From Eretmocerus hayati (lineage: Eukaryota; Arthropoda; Insecta; Hymenoptera; Aphelinidae): 64,000 bases of DNA. Below are positions 1 to 14,000 of this stretch, one piece after another. Made by a program: the position numbers and the translations under genes. The notes below the pieces were generated by a model, which was given only the letters and a program-made list of their open reading frames with translations, had not been told where the DNA came from and searched no databases. Numbering within the stretch: position 1 is the first letter of the stretch; each line of letters starts with the position of its first letter. The stretch spans positions 13,957,268 to 14,021,267 of the forward strand of contig CM056744.1 of NCBI GenBank assembly GCA_029851415.1, written 5' to 3'.

Positions 1-625
1 AGTTTTTCACGATTTTTCCAGACTTTACTTTTCGCTACAACCATTCAAAAATAGTACATTCCGATACAAGAATGTAAAAACTTCTCATTTCCACGTCCGA
101 GGATTGGAATCTCCGCACTGTTCGTCGACTTCCACTCGAAGTTCATTGAGAAGTCTAGTTTGTTACGCGGGAGTAGAACCTATTTTTTGCATCCTTGAGA
201 TGGATCCGACCCTCGCTGATCGAGGCTCGGGTCGAAAAACTTTTACTCGAACGCGAAAGAAAGTTTTTCATCCTTGTACCGAAATGTACTATCTACTATC
301 ATATTCTGACCCTTTTTCCGTGATTATTCTACGAGATCTACGATTTCGGGTGCGTTCTTAACCACCGAAGCCACAAAATCTTCACTTTTGTGAATTGAAA
401 TTGTTGACAGCTGAGATTCGCATACAGGCCTTCTCTCTTGACTCAAAGGCTAGGACCTCATAGCTGACGACACGGCGATGGCTCCCTTTAGAATTTTTTA
501 CAAATTTTGTATTACCCTGTATGTTGCAAAATCCTTGATGCGAAACCACCTGATCAGAATGATCACGCTCGACTTATGTTTCATCTGTGAAAAGGCTGAA
601 ATACTGAATCAATGTTTCATCTTAC

Positions 626-1250
626 CTTGTCAAAATAAAGAAACCACATGTATGTTTCATGGTGATGGTGAATATGCTGCTGACACCCGACAATGCTACA
701 AAAGTCGCGAATAGAGCAGCGCTAAAGTGCAAGGAGGTGATATAATAGTGATCCCGCTGCTCGAAAAATATGTAGTCTCCGTACACGATGATTAGATGTG
801 TCCCTGAATTGTTCGATGATAAGAATAATCCATTGCCCAACATGTCACTAAGTGGCAACCCGATTGACGACAACCAAAAAAGCAGCAGATACGCTGGAAA
901 ATGAAGAAACATTGATTTTGTTAATGTAAACCTTGCGAATACATCTTGATTAACAGTTCAATTTCTGTTCACAGAAATCTTTTCCATTTTCCCTCTGCAA
1001 CAACGCCAAATTCTGATGATGCTATCATGAAGGTAGCTCCTTCATTATCATAAGAAGAAGTACTTTGCTATTATAACTTCGTGCGAAATAATTCTGACAG
1101 TATTCCGCGATTCTCGATTTTCTTCAGTAATTCAAATTCTAGAATGAGAATAATGAGGAATTGAAAGGTCGGCGAATTTTGATAGACTGAAGATATTCAG
1201 GGCTCATCGGGCTAGAGATCGAGGGTGCAAAATGCGGAGGAAGTGAAAAA
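626..1250 (-). pseudogene. Odorant receptor OR-B, 3' exon region
   Basis: Reading the minus strand, a large exon ends at a donor (acaag|gtaag, 621-625). It encodes a membrane segment followed by VYGDYIFFEQRDHYYITS and a further helix ending in HTCGFFILT, which match the middle of insect 7tm_6 odorant receptors. The same region in OR-A (38,506-38,875) aligns closely. Here the 5' part of the exon has an in-frame stop soon after the acceptor (near 960-970). The locus is also split from its first exons by the 19.5-kb nested insertions. Together these make it a pseudogene. Later exons would lie beyond the left edge of the window. Confidence 0.7.
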
Positions 1251-3334
1251 CCAGTCTGTAATAATGCAATTTTCATTAGTGACAGTCCTTGCGTGAGTAA
1301 TTCCACGTCAATTCAGCAAGGTTTGCTCCGACCATTTTTTTTATCCCTCCATAGGTTTTTTCCCGTTTCATAGTGTTGATAGAAGATAGTTCCAACAGTC
1401 TATAGGGCCAAAAAAATTTTCTTGCATGACCTACGTCTATGGAGTGGTTTTGTCATAAATCAAAGATTTAAAACATTGTCTCAGTAATTTGCATATAACT
1501 TTTGACTATCCTCACCAATCGCGATTCGGCATACGGCATCCGGAAGAAGGGTCGAGAACCTATCGATTTATCACCTGCAGAGCCTTCTAAAAGTCGTTCT
1601 GGTCCTTGCCAGACTCAAAATAATCTTGGATTCACGGTGTAGCTCACATATTCTTTGACTCCCCATCCCCCCCCCCCCCCCCCCCCAAGGAAAAATTTTA
1701 AAAAATTTTTTTCGATTGATATTGTTCTAAACTACAAGCAAAAAAAAATTGGAGTATTTCTTCTGAGATATGGCTTCTCTGGAATTTTCTTTGTGTGTGA
1801 AAATGTCAAAAAAGTAGAAAATGATTTTTCATGAAGACGGGACTCCTTGCAGAGCTCTGAATTTATTTTCATCGTGTTTGCCATGTCATTGCACATTGGA
1901 GATGTATTTTTTAAGAATTATTTGAGTCATTAAAAGTCGTCAAAACCTTGAAAAAGTATTACCAAGGCACTTCTATGGATAGAAAATAGCATCCCCAGTA
2001 TACCCACTAGATTGTGGTGATCTGAAACTATTTTGAAACGATAGCCCCTGGAATTTCCTTCAGCATAACTCATTGTAGAAGTCTGTTTGATGCACTAGGA
2101 GTGGATTTGTAACCACTCGAATCAAAACAAGAATGTCAAGAATCAAATCTGTGAGCCCTACGTGGCCTTCTCATAACTTCGAAGACTCTTTAGCAGTTGC
2201 GTACCATATCATTCGACGGAATCGACTTTGGCAATAGGTTTTTTGGAAGGAAATTGACTCAGCTTTCGATTCGGAATGGTATTGAGAGCATAGAGCTGGA
2301 CCCATGGGCAGATGATTCGCGTTTAACAAACGATATTTAGTTAACAGTTCTGTTTCTCTTCCATAATGGTGGATCTCCTGCCCATGGGTCCAGCTCTATG
2401 CTCTCAATACCATTCCGAATCGAAAGCTGAGTCAATTTCCTTCCAAAAAACCTATTGCCAAAATTGATTCCGTCAAATGATGTGGTACGCAACTGCCAAA
2501 GAGTCCTTGAAATTATGAGAAGGCTACGCAGGGCTCACAGATTTCATTCTTGACATTCTTGTTTTGATTCGAGTGGCTACAAATCCACTCCTAGTGCATC
2601 AAACACACTTCTACAATGAGTCATTTTGAAGGAAATTTCAAGGGCTATCGTTTCAAGATAGTTTCAGGTCATCAAAATCTAGTGGGTGTGCTGCGGAGGC
2701 TTCTGTTCATAAAAGTGCCTAGGAAATACTTTTTCAAGGTTTGACTCTTAATGACTCAAATGATTTTTAAAATAGTATATTTCGCACCGAGTTCATTAGG
2801 TTGTAGCTCGCTTCTACACGAAATGGCCTAAGCCATACCTGCCCATTAGGAGCAGAAGACAAGGCCAATATATTTGAAAGAAAGGAAGAAAGCTCGTTTC
2901 TGAGCGATCGGATTTCGGTCCGAGGCGGAGGCGAGGGTTGAAATAATTACTCGGAAGCGGGGAACCTCATGTGCGAGGCGCGAAAGTTATCTTTCGCAAT
3001 TTTTTATAACATCGGAAAATTGCGAAAAATACATTCTCGATGTAGTACAATGACTTGGCAAACAGGATGAAAATGAATTCAGAGCTCTGCAAGGAGTCCC
3101 GTCTTCATGAAAAATCGTTTTCTACTTTTTTTGACATTCTCACACAAAAAAATTCCAGAGGAGCCATATTCCAGAAAAAATATTCCAATTGTTTTACGGG
3201 TAGGTTAGAACAATATCAATTGAAAAAGAAATAAAAAAAATTTTTTTTTTGGGGGGGGGTCAAAAAAGATATGGGCTACACCGTGAATCAAGGTTATTTT
3301 GAGTCTGGCAAGGGCCAGAACTACTTTTAGAAGG

Positions 3335-3418
3335 TATATGTAATTAATTTTGACACTCGATCGATATGATCGGATATATCATATCTATATTATATCTTCA
3401 TAATTTACTTTTAGAAGG
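3335..3418. other. 84-bp AT-rich insertion in the palindrome arm
   Basis: The left arm lacks this segment. In the right arm it is bounded by two copies of tacttttagaagg, ending at 3,334 and 3,418, consistent with a small insertion flanked by a duplication of about 13 bp. Its interior contains overlapping gatcgatatgatcgg/atatcata palindromes. Confidence 0.5.
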
Positions 3419-3480
3419 CTTTGCAGGTAATAAATCGATAGGTTTTTGACCCTTCTTTCGGATGCCGTAAGCCAAAACGC

Positions 3481-3489
3481 GATTGGTGA
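3481..3489 (+). repeat. 9-bp target-site duplication, left copy
   Basis: The sequence gattggtga abuts the left end of the 17-kb element and recurs at 20,538-20,546. The related uninterrupted site in the other palindrome arm, at about 1,515-1,525 on the minus strand, has this 9-mer only once and continues directly from the left-flank to the right-flank sequence. Confidence 0.9.
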
Positions 3490-4451
3490 ACCCCTGTGAA
3501 CCTGGCCCGCCAAATTGGACCAAAATATGCTTGTGGTAGGCCGGAATTTGCTGAATTTGCTTGTCCAAGTCTCGAATTTTGGTCCGGCTGCGTTTTTGAG
3601 TTATGAGCCCTCAAAGTAGCCCAATTCCACCCCCACTCCTCCTTCCGTGCATTTACAGAAGTGCCCAGATCTCCGCGAATTTAGCTGCTGGAGGGACGCA
3701 CGCGGGCTCAAATTGAAGCTTGAATTTTGGGCCATCGCAAGCAAATATAGAAAAATCGAAGTAATTACGTTGAAGTACCAAAAAACTGCTCGCAGTGTCC
3801 CCGTGTATAAGCATACGGGCGGGTGGTCGGCGGAGAGGGGACAGTCGAGGGAGAAGAGGAGAAGCCCCGCGCAGACGCATCATCGTTCGAAAAAACTTGT
3901 CTGCTGCCAGTGGTGGTACTAGTTTTAAAAAAAATGGCCGCAAATGACATCTAGTGAGAAAGGCTGGTGGTGGGGGTGACATCTGGTAACATCCACAAGG
4001 GAGAGGGGAGCCAGCGGCGCGATGTCATTTTGCCCGTGCGCAGCTAACTTCACGCAATAACAAGCGCCGAGACGTCTGCTTTGGCTTGGCGTATGCTTGT
4101 ATTGCTGCTGCAAAACTTCCATCATGTCAAATAATTCGTCTCCAAACACTCGGGCTTGCATTTTCAGAAATCTCCAACAAAATTGCGTTGATTTTTACGT
4201 TGACATTGCGTTGACATTTTTAGAGCTCTTGCAGAATAATTATTTGTATAAAACATGAAAAATCTTGAACAGAAACGTATGGGAATCACACAGTTCCACT
4301 TATAAGTAGTTAATGCACTACAATTTGGTAAAATCCATCAAGAACTTTCTGAGTAAGTCTTTAATCATGATAGCTTTTCAAAAATCAAATGATATATTAC
4401 AAATAGATCCCAAGCCACTCTCTTAACAAATGCAATTCATCTTATTGATGA

Positions 4452-4844
4452 TTACACTGAATCAGGCATTATCCAAGCATATGATTTAATATAAAAGGTG
4501 ATATTCTGAACTAAGTGTTTGAAACAGAATCGCATGTTCATTGTATTATCTAGAATATCGAGCATTTTTTTCATATCCTTAACTCTTTCTGACAGTTTAT
4601 ACATGTTTTCAATTGATTTTGATAGTTCTTCACACCTTGCCATGAGTTGGTACACTGACTTGATGTTGTGATCAGGGGCTTCACAAGTCTTGCACACTGC
4701 GTCACAATCAGTAATAGATTTCCAAGCATCAAACAGTCAGAGCAGATGCACTACGCAGTATGGCAGCAAGATTTTCACTGGTAGAGTCGACTGATGTAGC
4801 TATTTTTCTTGCTTCATTCTCAAGTTTATTCAAAGTAGGATGGT
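4452..4844 (-). pseudogene. Captured BORCS6-like exon (left-arm copy)
   Basis: Mirror copy of 19,183-19,575 with the same acceptor, the same frameshift and the same end. The shared frameshift shows that it arose before the arms were duplicated or was spread between them by gene conversion. Confidence 0.48.
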
Positions 4845-7251
4845 CTAAAATAGGCAAATAAGAATTTCACGGGTTTTTCTTGAGAAATTTGATAGAAGTT
4901 TGTTTCATAATATTTTTGAACTTATGAGGTTTAATGATCATAGATTTGGATGGATGTACCTAGGTTTGTAATTTCGTTGACACTCTATGAAGAACACAAG
5001 TCATATTAGATCACAAACCCATGCTTGCAGCGGTTCAGCGCTGATGGCACCTATGGATCTTTACATTGCAGCTTATGCTATTTCAATTTCACCCCTTGAC
5101 GTTCGTGATACGAAGAACTTTTATAAAATCTTGTTTGCACTGAAGTGTCTTGGGTAAAACCTAAGTAGACAATCTGCGGTAAAAAGATGAGGGGGGTGTT
5201 CAATATAGTATTTAATGGAAAAAATATATTCAGGCGAGTATATGATTCACACAAACCACTATTCAAAATATACAATTTATTATTCCAAAGCACGTGAATT
5301 TGACGATAGACTAGCATTTTTACATTCAAAGTTGAGAACTTGCTCAGAATTTCGTATTGGGTTCAATATATCAGTTTGGGTATTATCACAATCTGAATCA
5401 CCAGTGTATATTGTTGTGCAAAAGCATGTAGGCTTACAATTACAAATGTCATTGACAGAGAAATATTCATCACATATGTTCAATTCTAAAAGAAGATGAT
5501 ATCACAACATTGTTCAATAATTAAATTTTTGGAAGAGTATTCAGTCTTACATTGTAAGTTAAAATATCTCATCAGCTCATCTATGATCCACTGTTCTTCA
5601 TTGGTTTTCTGGTTAATACGCGAAGAATTCTAATTATAATTAATGCACGAAATTGCGATATTCCAACACCCAACTGAGCATTTGTTCAGTTAACACACGC
5701 TATTACAAGTCTCGCAATCCACTCCACGGCCACTATAACGAGAACAATTTGTCAACTACGATCACATGCCCATGCGATTGCTCCATAATCTTTATACAAA
5801 TGGATTCAACAAAACGAAGACATCCATCAATGTATTGCAACACTATACCAATCTGCACGCAGTCTCATACGCTATTCTAGAGCACAAGCATCTATGACCA
5901 CTACAGCCAAAATTGCTATTATAATACACCACTTCTTGCATTTTTGGTGATTTGAGGTACACTCGTTTTTTGGGTCAGTTCACTACTTATCTTTGGCTGG
6001 GAGCACTGTACTCTTGTACAGTTCGGGAAAGTGATATAAAGATACAAAACAAGCCTGACAGGTGTATAAGAATCAAAAAGATATATGATTCCAAGTATTT
6101 TGGTGATTTTTGGGAGAGGTCTCGAGCTTGCCCAGCTTATTGCACCAGGAATCACCTAAAGTTTTATAATTATATCACATCATTGTATCTCTTCATCAGT
6201 TTGAAGATTTCTGTAAGATGAACATTCTAGGTGTATGAGGATCAAAAAAATATATGATTCTAAGTATTTTGGTGATTTTTGGGGAGAGGTCTCTGGATCA
6301 TGCGAAAGTGATTAAATTACTCGTAATTTTGTAATGATAAAAGAGTGAGGAAGAGAGACAAACGTAGAGAGCTTCACTACTGATGAACATATATACGAAG
6401 ATAGAGACAGTGATACATTCAGGCCTGGATACATTATTCTGAGTTCAATACTATCTTCATGACGATCGAGCGTCATAAAATACCAATATCAGTATCAATT
6501 TAATGATTAGTCTTAGCATTATAAATAGAGATTACTCAAATCGACACGAGCACTGGAGAACAGTATTCCCGCGCGTAAATATTGGGAACACTTTTTTGCA
6601 AATGTGCATAATAAATACTTAAGATAAGGATGCTCCTAAGATTATATAGTTACACTTAAATCAATAATAATCTGATGCATCTAGTCTATAGGAATAAATC
6701 GTTTTCAAAAAAATCTACCTACACAAGAAACTATTATTATTACATTTTTCTCTCTTATCGAAGCTATATGCACATACTTTGGTTTCTCTGGCCGCATTAC
6801 TTAACGGTATATGTACAATAACGAAGTTATACTTCGCCTAACGACAATTACAACTTGTTCTGAGATTGTTCATTGATGAGTTCCTCAATACTCTTCGAAA
6901 TAGTCGAGGATACATTAGATGTCGTCAAAATCAATTGAGCTTAGAGAATTTGCCTCGTTCATTCGCTGAAAACTGTCTGGATCCATCATTCATCTTACAA
7001 GGTCGTTCTTGCATTATATCTCGTAGCCTCACAAGAATTTATATTTCATTGCTCTCATTTTATCATGACTCCTGAATCATGTAAGAATAACCAGACCTGG
7101 GATAACGTTTGTGCATGAGACTCTAGCAATTCTAGAGTTGTGCGATGGCACAACCCAAAAGAATCTGAGTTATTGAACCAATCGTCACTTCCAAAACAAC
7201 GAAATTCACGTGGATGGTGATATCCAAACCAGTAGCATTGAAGCCCTCGCT

Positions 7252-7515
7252 TCACTCGGAAAGTTTATTGCTGTCCGTAAAGTTGACGATGACACCGTTA
7301 CCAGCATCGACCCAATCCTCGGAAAAAAGTTTTTCACGTAAAACTCCGGGATTTTTCGATCGTTGACCATCGCTATCGGTAAGATCTTCAATCATGCCGA
7401 TTCGTCTAGCATCTTCGACCGAATCAGGAAGTACTTTGCGCAGAGTTTCGGGGAAGGTGAGCGCTAGTAAACCCGCGCAGATGCAGACTGAGCTTATCAA
7501 GAATCGCGGCAGATG
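7252..7515 (-). pseudogene. Captured SLC22-type transporter last exon (left-arm copy)
   Basis: Mirror copy of 16,512-16,775 with the same acceptor site, same reading frame and same stop. It is intact as an exon but has no promoter or upstream exons, so no transporter can be made from it alone. Confidence 0.68.
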
Positions 7516-8852
7516 CTGAAATTTAAACACGCGTTATATAATTTTATTGTGCTTGTTTTGGAGTTTCCAATTTTCTGATTTCTAATTATTTCTGATTCTC
7601 AGAATGAGAGAATGGGAAGGTTACCTCGTTAATTTGAGACTTCACCTTTAGGTGACGGAAAAGCTTTCGACACGAGGGAAAATCAATGACTACCTTTATT
7701 TGCAAACTGACAAAAAATTTTGGGATTACAAATTTGGAATATTTTGATTTTCACCATTTAATACCAACATAAAAATTAAAAAAAAAAATAAAAATAAGAG
7801 GAATAAATCCAAGTTTCTTTGACTGTAATGTTTGTTTGATATGTCGAGCCTTCTTAAATGAATGAGCATGAATTTGCATTATTGCACTGCCGTATCATCG
7901 TTATAATCTAATTGCATGAAGATGATCCTCGTAATAATTGTGACAAGAGTTTCAACCGCAATTCTAAAGTCCGGCCTAGACAATAATTGGGGGTTCTCGC
8001 CGTTCATAATCACTATTTTGGAAAAATACAGTTCATCTAGTTCATTTTTCCGTATCGCGAACCCTCTAACGAATCGTATTGATGAAGTTCATCTTAAGTC
8101 ATTAGCTTTCTACTACTTGCTGGAAATTTTGATGCCAAACCGTCGAATATTATGGGACAAGATCCATTCTTCCGATCAAATATCCCAAATTTCGCGTGAA
8201 TTTGCCTCAAAACATGAAAATATCTATTTCTCCGGAAAGTTCCAGAGAAAATTGTGGTCTGGTCAAAAACATCTAAGGAAGTGAAAACAACATCAGAGTG
8301 GTCGATTATAGAAATATCTTAAAAAATTTAGTATATCAAAGCTCAAAAGTACGCGATGGATAAACGCTCCAAGACACCGTAACTTGAAAGAACGATAAGA
8401 CAGGTTCTTTGCGTCGCGCAGCAATTTCGAGAAATGCATTTTGGAGAGAAGAGGGTCATCAGAACTCAGAACTGCGGGAAAACTGAACCTTTTTGGGCGC
8501 ATTTTTCTCAAAAACAAAGGTTCAGTGAAAAACATTGTCCCAGGTTGAACACTCTAATAAGCTCTAACAATGAAAAATTGAAGCCACTAATTTTTAGGAA
8601 TTTCTTGGTCATCTCTGGGTTTTACCAACTTCTATGAAGAAGATTATGATCGACTCCTGCAGCCTATTATTGAGAGAATCTTATCAAAACCTTCGATTGC
8701 ACGACTAGTAATTTTCGATCATTACATCTGATGTAAAATCTACAGCAGTTCAAATTTGAACATTTTTCGCACGAGTAATAGCGTGTTTTTGGATTTTCCC
8801 AATTTTCCACTGACTTCACTGGTCTATCCTTGTCATCTACCTGAAAGTTATG

Positions 8853-9351
8853 CTATGGTTTTCCAGAAAGAATCGCTATTTCGTGAGATTTGAGCAGATT
8901 TGAATAAGATGCATAGGTTTGGCAATCCGTTCGGTGGGTGCGTAATTGTTCGAATATGAAACTCATCTCCGATGGCGCTCTCTGAGTGGTTGCGTTACTG
9001 AGAATGTGGAAGCAGTATACGCAGAATTCAGACATATCTTCAGAACTATTGATGATGAGGTTGGCATAGGCGACCCTTGCGGCATTAGGGTTGAACTTTG
9101 TATTGAACGGTAAGCGCTTAGCTTCCTTGTCCATGTGCTCAATAGCAAGGATCCCACAGTTGAAGCTATCGGATTGATACTTCCGGCGATCTTTTCGTAA
9201 CCGGAATTTCCAACTGTGTATCTTTGTTAAAGAGTTCTCAACTCCGTACGCCCCGCACGAGGTGATGAAACGCTGGAAATGAAACTGTACAAAGTTCATG
9301 GTCAGTCGCATTGTTCTCTCATCTCCCTTGAACGAATCCATGAGCGAGTAC
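8853..9351 (-). pseudogene. Truncated Ulp1 protease copy in the left arm of the 17-kb element
   Basis: This is the mirror copy of 14,675-15,173. It encodes the last 162 residues of the fusion protein after the methionine of LMDSF, with one amino-acid difference (G for R, from base 9,254). It retains the aspartate-containing edge, the glutamine and the NCG cysteine but lacks the catalytic histidine and everything upstream. The sequence before the arm edge does not continue the gene. It is therefore a by-product of arm duplication and unlikely to make a working protease. Confidence 0.85.
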
Positions 9352-11081
9352 GAGAGTAGACTTCATTCTAGGTTACTTCTGATCCGAACTGTGACGGTTT
9401 TCAGAACTCCAATAATCTAGAATAACGTCCAAAAACGAATTCCAATGGTCTTGACAATTCTTTTCAGAAGTTCTTTGAATCATCTCTATCCATTGATTTC
9501 CGTCAGACTTGCGCATTGGCCGGATTTTTATAAAATTTTATATCAAGGTTCAGATAGATTATGCAAGAATCTATCGAGCCGCGCGACAAAATTAGAAAAA
9601 GATATTTTGGAAAAAGCTACAAGATGAGCTAAAGTAGAGCCATCTTCGATTAAGGAGATCAGAGCAGTCACGAAGTGATCAAAATAGATTTTTTTTCGAG
9701 GTGTACACAACATTTTGACCGGTATTGTAGATACTACATTCCTCCTCTCATATAACAACCATGATGTATTGTGGCCAGTGGTAATCGTATCCCAAATAGT
9801 AGTGACAGGACATGATGACTTTTACACTCTATAAATCGTCCGACGCTGGCGTCGTCGGCGGCAGCCGCCAGGTGAGACGATGGAGGACCTGCTGCGCCCG
9901 AGCAAATCGGTTGCGTTCCGCCGCGCCGCGATAATCCGTCGCCGGGGCACGCTTTCAATCTAAAGGGTCATAAAGCAATTACTGCTGGGGAAACTTGGGG
10001 AAACTCTGGAAAAACCATACGCCAACGCTCGAATTACTTTTCGACACAGCACAATGCTTATGTTACGTTGTATTTTCTACCCCCACGATCGGCAAGGGCT
10101 TTTTGCGGCTTGTCGAAAATTTTGCGACTCATTTCGTAGTGAGTCTTCGCCTTGAGAGCATCTTTCTGAAAGAGTGTTTCATGTGATTCTGTGTTTCCAT
10201 TTTCTACTTGCCAAAGCCAATTTTTGGCGAGATTTTCGTGGATCGTTGGATTGTTGGCTTCCGCATAGTGACTGCAATCCACTGCTGATTACATCGCCCC
10301 GTAAGTAAGAAAAATTGAGGTTTTCTATCATTGAAATTCAAAAAGAGCCCAGAAAACAGAAAACCCAAAATTGAAAAGTAAAAATATTTTATCCGTAGAG
10401 AACACAACTTTTTACATAACAGTGTATACTTTCAAATCTTTCCAAAAAATATCTTTCTGAGATAAAAAATTAAAGATGATTTACACGGAATCCTCCGTAT
10501 AAAATCGAGGTTCTATGAAAACCAGAATTTCAAAGTGGTTTTTGATAGGTTTTTTGCTCACTTTTCAGATGCGCTGAAGCGCGTCCCTCTAGATAACGTT
10601 ATTTTGGAGCTATAACGATTTGAATGTGAGAAAATTTAACGGAAAGTTTGCTAAAAAAAAATTGAAAACATAATTTTGATTTGTGTACTAAGGTCCGAAA
10701 AAAATTCGGAAATTTTTTTATCGTGTCTTTGAGAAAGTAAATAATTCCAGAATTCTATCATTTTTCGTATTGTAGTGCAATGAACTTCGATGTGAGTGTG
10801 GAGCTTTTGATCCATGTTGTGCTTTTTGATATTTTAAAAAGAAAGTATCCAAAATGATCGAAAGATTTAGGAATTTGGCTCTAATCTGATATCGATCAGT
10901 CACCCGAGTACAGGCCGATAATGTCAATTTTTCGACTCACCGCGATCTATTTCGTTACCCCGGAAAATTATCATTCTCAGCATCCACCCATACTCGTGAC
11001 CCACATTTTTCCCCTCCCTAAGGCAAATTGCTCATTTCTATCCTTAGATTTTTCGCCGGATACACCTACTCTGAACAAGGT
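9352..11081. other. Single-copy 5' flank of the transposase gene
   Basis: This is the unpaired part of the element upstream of the transposase ATG. It is AT-rich except for a GC-rich island at about 9,838-9,955 that contains a good donor site (gccag|gtgaga at 9,872) just after a TATA-like ctataaat (9,829). A possible acceptor (ctatccttag) ends at 11,047. These could be the promoter and first intron of the transposase gene, but the TATA-to-donor distance leaves only a very short first exon, so the model is weak. Otherwise no gene is seen. Confidence 0.3.
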
Positions 11082-14000
11082 ATGTCGCGACAGTACCGGG
11101 TACAATGGGAGAAACATCCAAAACTCACCGAGTGGTTGACAAGAGACCCTCATGACAATAAACGCCCCTTTTGCAAGCTGTGCAAAATCTTTTTTGGGCC
11201 GATGTTATCAACATTGAAGGAACATGCTAAAAAACATCCGCGGCGAATTGTGGCTTATCCAGATCCGACAAGACGATCAGTGCCACATAACGAAGCAGAT
11301 TTATCGGGAGATATTTTGGGATGTTTTGCCCCTGAAGCTGCTGAAAAAACCGCGTGCTTGGACGACACCCAGCCCATTGAACATCCGAATCTTGAACATA
11401 ATGAAATGTCATTACTTCCTGACTCACTTAATGATACATCATACAACTGCAACGACGAGCCCGGATTAGAGATTGTTAGTCTTGATGAATCGCCAGTAAC
11501 ATTTGACAAATCACTGGATTACGTTCTTCTCGATCAAGCATGTACCTTAGACCAACCATTTGGGTTTAATTTAACGCCTTACCTGAAAAAAAATAGACTG
11601 AGTGCGTCTGAAGAGGAAGAATTTGCCAAATGGATGGTGTACACGAACAACGAAAAAACTCGTGTCACATGTACCTTTTGTCGATGTGATCTTCAAGCGG
11701 TGTACAAAACTTTGTCGTATCACGATACATCGAAAAAACACAGGATCAACACGGGAGAGCTAGACCCTTGCGATGAAATGGACTACCAGAAGGTCATGAC
11801 AGAAATAAAATTCGTAGGATTAATAGTTGGCCAGAATTTATCATTCTTGCTACTCGAAAAACTGGTTCCATTCGTAAAACATACACTATTCGATTCGGCT
11901 GTGATGCAGAGGGTGTTTTTGGATCGGCACAAAGCGACGAAGATAGCCGTAAATGTGATAGCGCCTTGCCATGTAGAGAACATTGCAGATATACTTCGAG
12001 TAACACCCTTCGCACTCGAGATTGACGACCACACAGATAGCTCAAATACTAAATCAGTGTGTTTATTAGTAAGATTTGCTGATCCAGTGACTGGTGAAAT
12101 CAGAGAAGTTTTATTTGATATAATCAAACTGTTTGATTCCGATGAAAATCAAAAGGCTGACACAGATACGTTTCTTCGCAAAATCTTGGAGCCCTTCGAA
12201 AAGCATGGAATACCTCTCAAGAATATGATTTGTTTTGGCTGTGATAACTGTAATCTTATGGTAGGAATTAGAAAATCAATAAGTCAAGGGCTAATGAAAA
12301 GGATTCCAGGAATCCGAATAGTACCACGCGCTTGCCATCTCGAACATTTGTGTGCCCGAGACGCTTTGAGAACTATGCCACATATGTTCCAGATCCTCCC
12401 AAATCTCATTTATAATTATATGCACGGCAGTGACAATAGGTCGGACCGGTGGGAAGTGCTACAAATAAAATCACAACTCGATCCCCTTGCAATTTTGGTC
12501 AATTATGATATCCGCTGGCTGACGTATTTTCTATCTATATTCAGGATTTATTCCAGATACAACTCCCTAAAAGTATATTTTGGAAATGAGATAACGAACA
12601 AAAGTCATTCAGGTTCAGATGAATGCGTGTTATACGAGTTTTTCTCTGATCCCATCAATAAAGTTTACCTTCACTTCCTGGTTGAGGTATTTTCACGAGT
12701 ATATCTCGTCAACAAGCATTTGCAAGCTGTAAAACCACTCATACCCGAGAAGAATCATATTATCAGGAATTTGTACTCAAGTTTGTTGAGCATTTATATC
12801 AAGAAAGAGAGTATTGAAAATTGTGATTTATCTCAGCTCGATCCAACAGATGAGAGTAATTTGAAACCAGCTGACAAAATTTTCATCAATCAAGAGCTGA
12901 AAGATGAAATCGATGAGCTTTTACAAGGTGAAAGAAAGGAATCCTTTTACTCACAATGTCAAATATTTTTGATAGCACTATGTGAATCTTTCAAGAAACG
13001 ATTTCACCTCAGTAATGATGATTCGTTTGTGAATTTGCAATGCCTCCTCCCACAGAACGCGCTCGACGAGGAATTTCACCATGGGCAATCTCCTAATCTC
13101 AATCAACTTGTTCAGCAACTGCCATTGCTCATCCGACAAAATGACAACACTCATGTTCATGACATCAATGAGGAGTGGGCAGCTCTTTTCTCATATGAGT
13201 TTCCTGAAAATATTTCTCAAGAAAGTGATCCATCCACTTTCTGGAAGAAAATCGTGGATTTCAAAGATGCGTTCGGCTGCCCCAAATTCAAGAATGTGGG
13301 ACAGTTTGCTTTACACGCGTTGAGCACACCAAACTCTAATGCTGGGCCAGAAAGGGTATGGAGCAAATTGAGGCTAGAGAAACCCAAATCAAAAGCTAAG
13401 CAGAGATTCAAAGTGACACGTGGAGTCATGCTTAGTGCTGATTACATAATATATGTGGGTGGACTTCTGGAATTTCAGCCAACTCAAGAGATGTTCCGGC
13501 GCATGGCCATCAATCTCAATGACGATATCGTTGACGAACGATTTATTGATGATCACAGTCAATACAAAAATACTAACATTGGAGAAGAATACTTGGATGA
13601 GTGCAGAAAAGAGGAAAAATTTAGGCAATCGTTGAACGAGAGGATGAAAAATCTCGATAATCTGCTGAAGATTGATGACGGTGCTTCCAACTCATTAAGT
13701 TGCGGTGCACTTGGGGTCAAGGAAGAAGAAATGTTAAACCTGATTGAACCCAGTCTTGGGGAGGGTTTCCAAGAAATCATTCCAGGTAGCCCAAGATCTG
13801 ATGTTCTAATGAATGGCATTGAGAGTCTCGAATCGCACTCAGATTTGGATGTCATTCCTCCAGCGACGCAAGGAGACATAGTCAACCGTGAAGAAATAAG
13901 TCACCCTTGCCGATTGACTGATTTTTATCGTGAATTCGCGAACTCGTTGATGATTGAGAGAGTGGATGATTCATCAGAATCGATACGCCGAATTCCAGAC

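Larger units (their letters stand above)
1288..3489. mobile_element. Older palindromic (foldback) element, host of the 17-kb insertion
   Basis: The left arm, about 1,288-2,311, is the diverged reverse complement of 2,378-3,489, which continues at 20,538-20,768 beyond the 17-kb insertion. The loop is 2,312-2,377. The arms share, for example, the segment around cccatgggcag and the gggtc...ctacaccgtgaatca region. A poly-C run in the left arm (about 1,668-1,686) matches a poly-T/poly-G run in the right arm. Before interruption the element was about 2.4 kb. No coding region is seen. Identity between the arms is clearly lower than in the 17-kb element, so it is older. It has no convincing target duplication. 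Confidence 0.8.
3490..9351 (+). repeat. Left inverted arm of the 17-kb element
   Basis: Mirror image of the right arm. From the outside it holds: a subterminal region with a GC-rich stretch near 3,800-4,030; the BORCS6-like fragment (minus strand, 4,452-4,844); AT-rich sequence with short exon-like pieces (5,285-5,630); a direct duplication of about 65 bp (6,060-6,125 and 6,231-6,296); the SLC22-like exon (7,252-7,515, minus); an unrecognised 122-codon open frame at 7,916-8,284 (plus), without intron signals or known motifs; and the truncated protease. Most short open frames here are incidental. Confidence 0.88.

Noticed and set aside
3653..4161. Overlapping 60-109 codon frames in the GC-rich subterminal region (and mirror 19,866-20,374)
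   Set aside because: They overlap on both strands, have no motifs, and fall in the subterminal repeat shared with the gene-less 705-bp relative.
7916..8284. 122-codon frame in the arms as a second transposon gene
   Set aside because: No recognisable domain, no promoter or splice signal, ordinary AT-rich composition; the perfect arm copy does not show selection.
9829..9872. TATA box plus first exon of the transposase gene
   Set aside because: TATA-like sequence and donor are only about 40 bp apart, leaving an implausibly short exon; kept only as a weak note.
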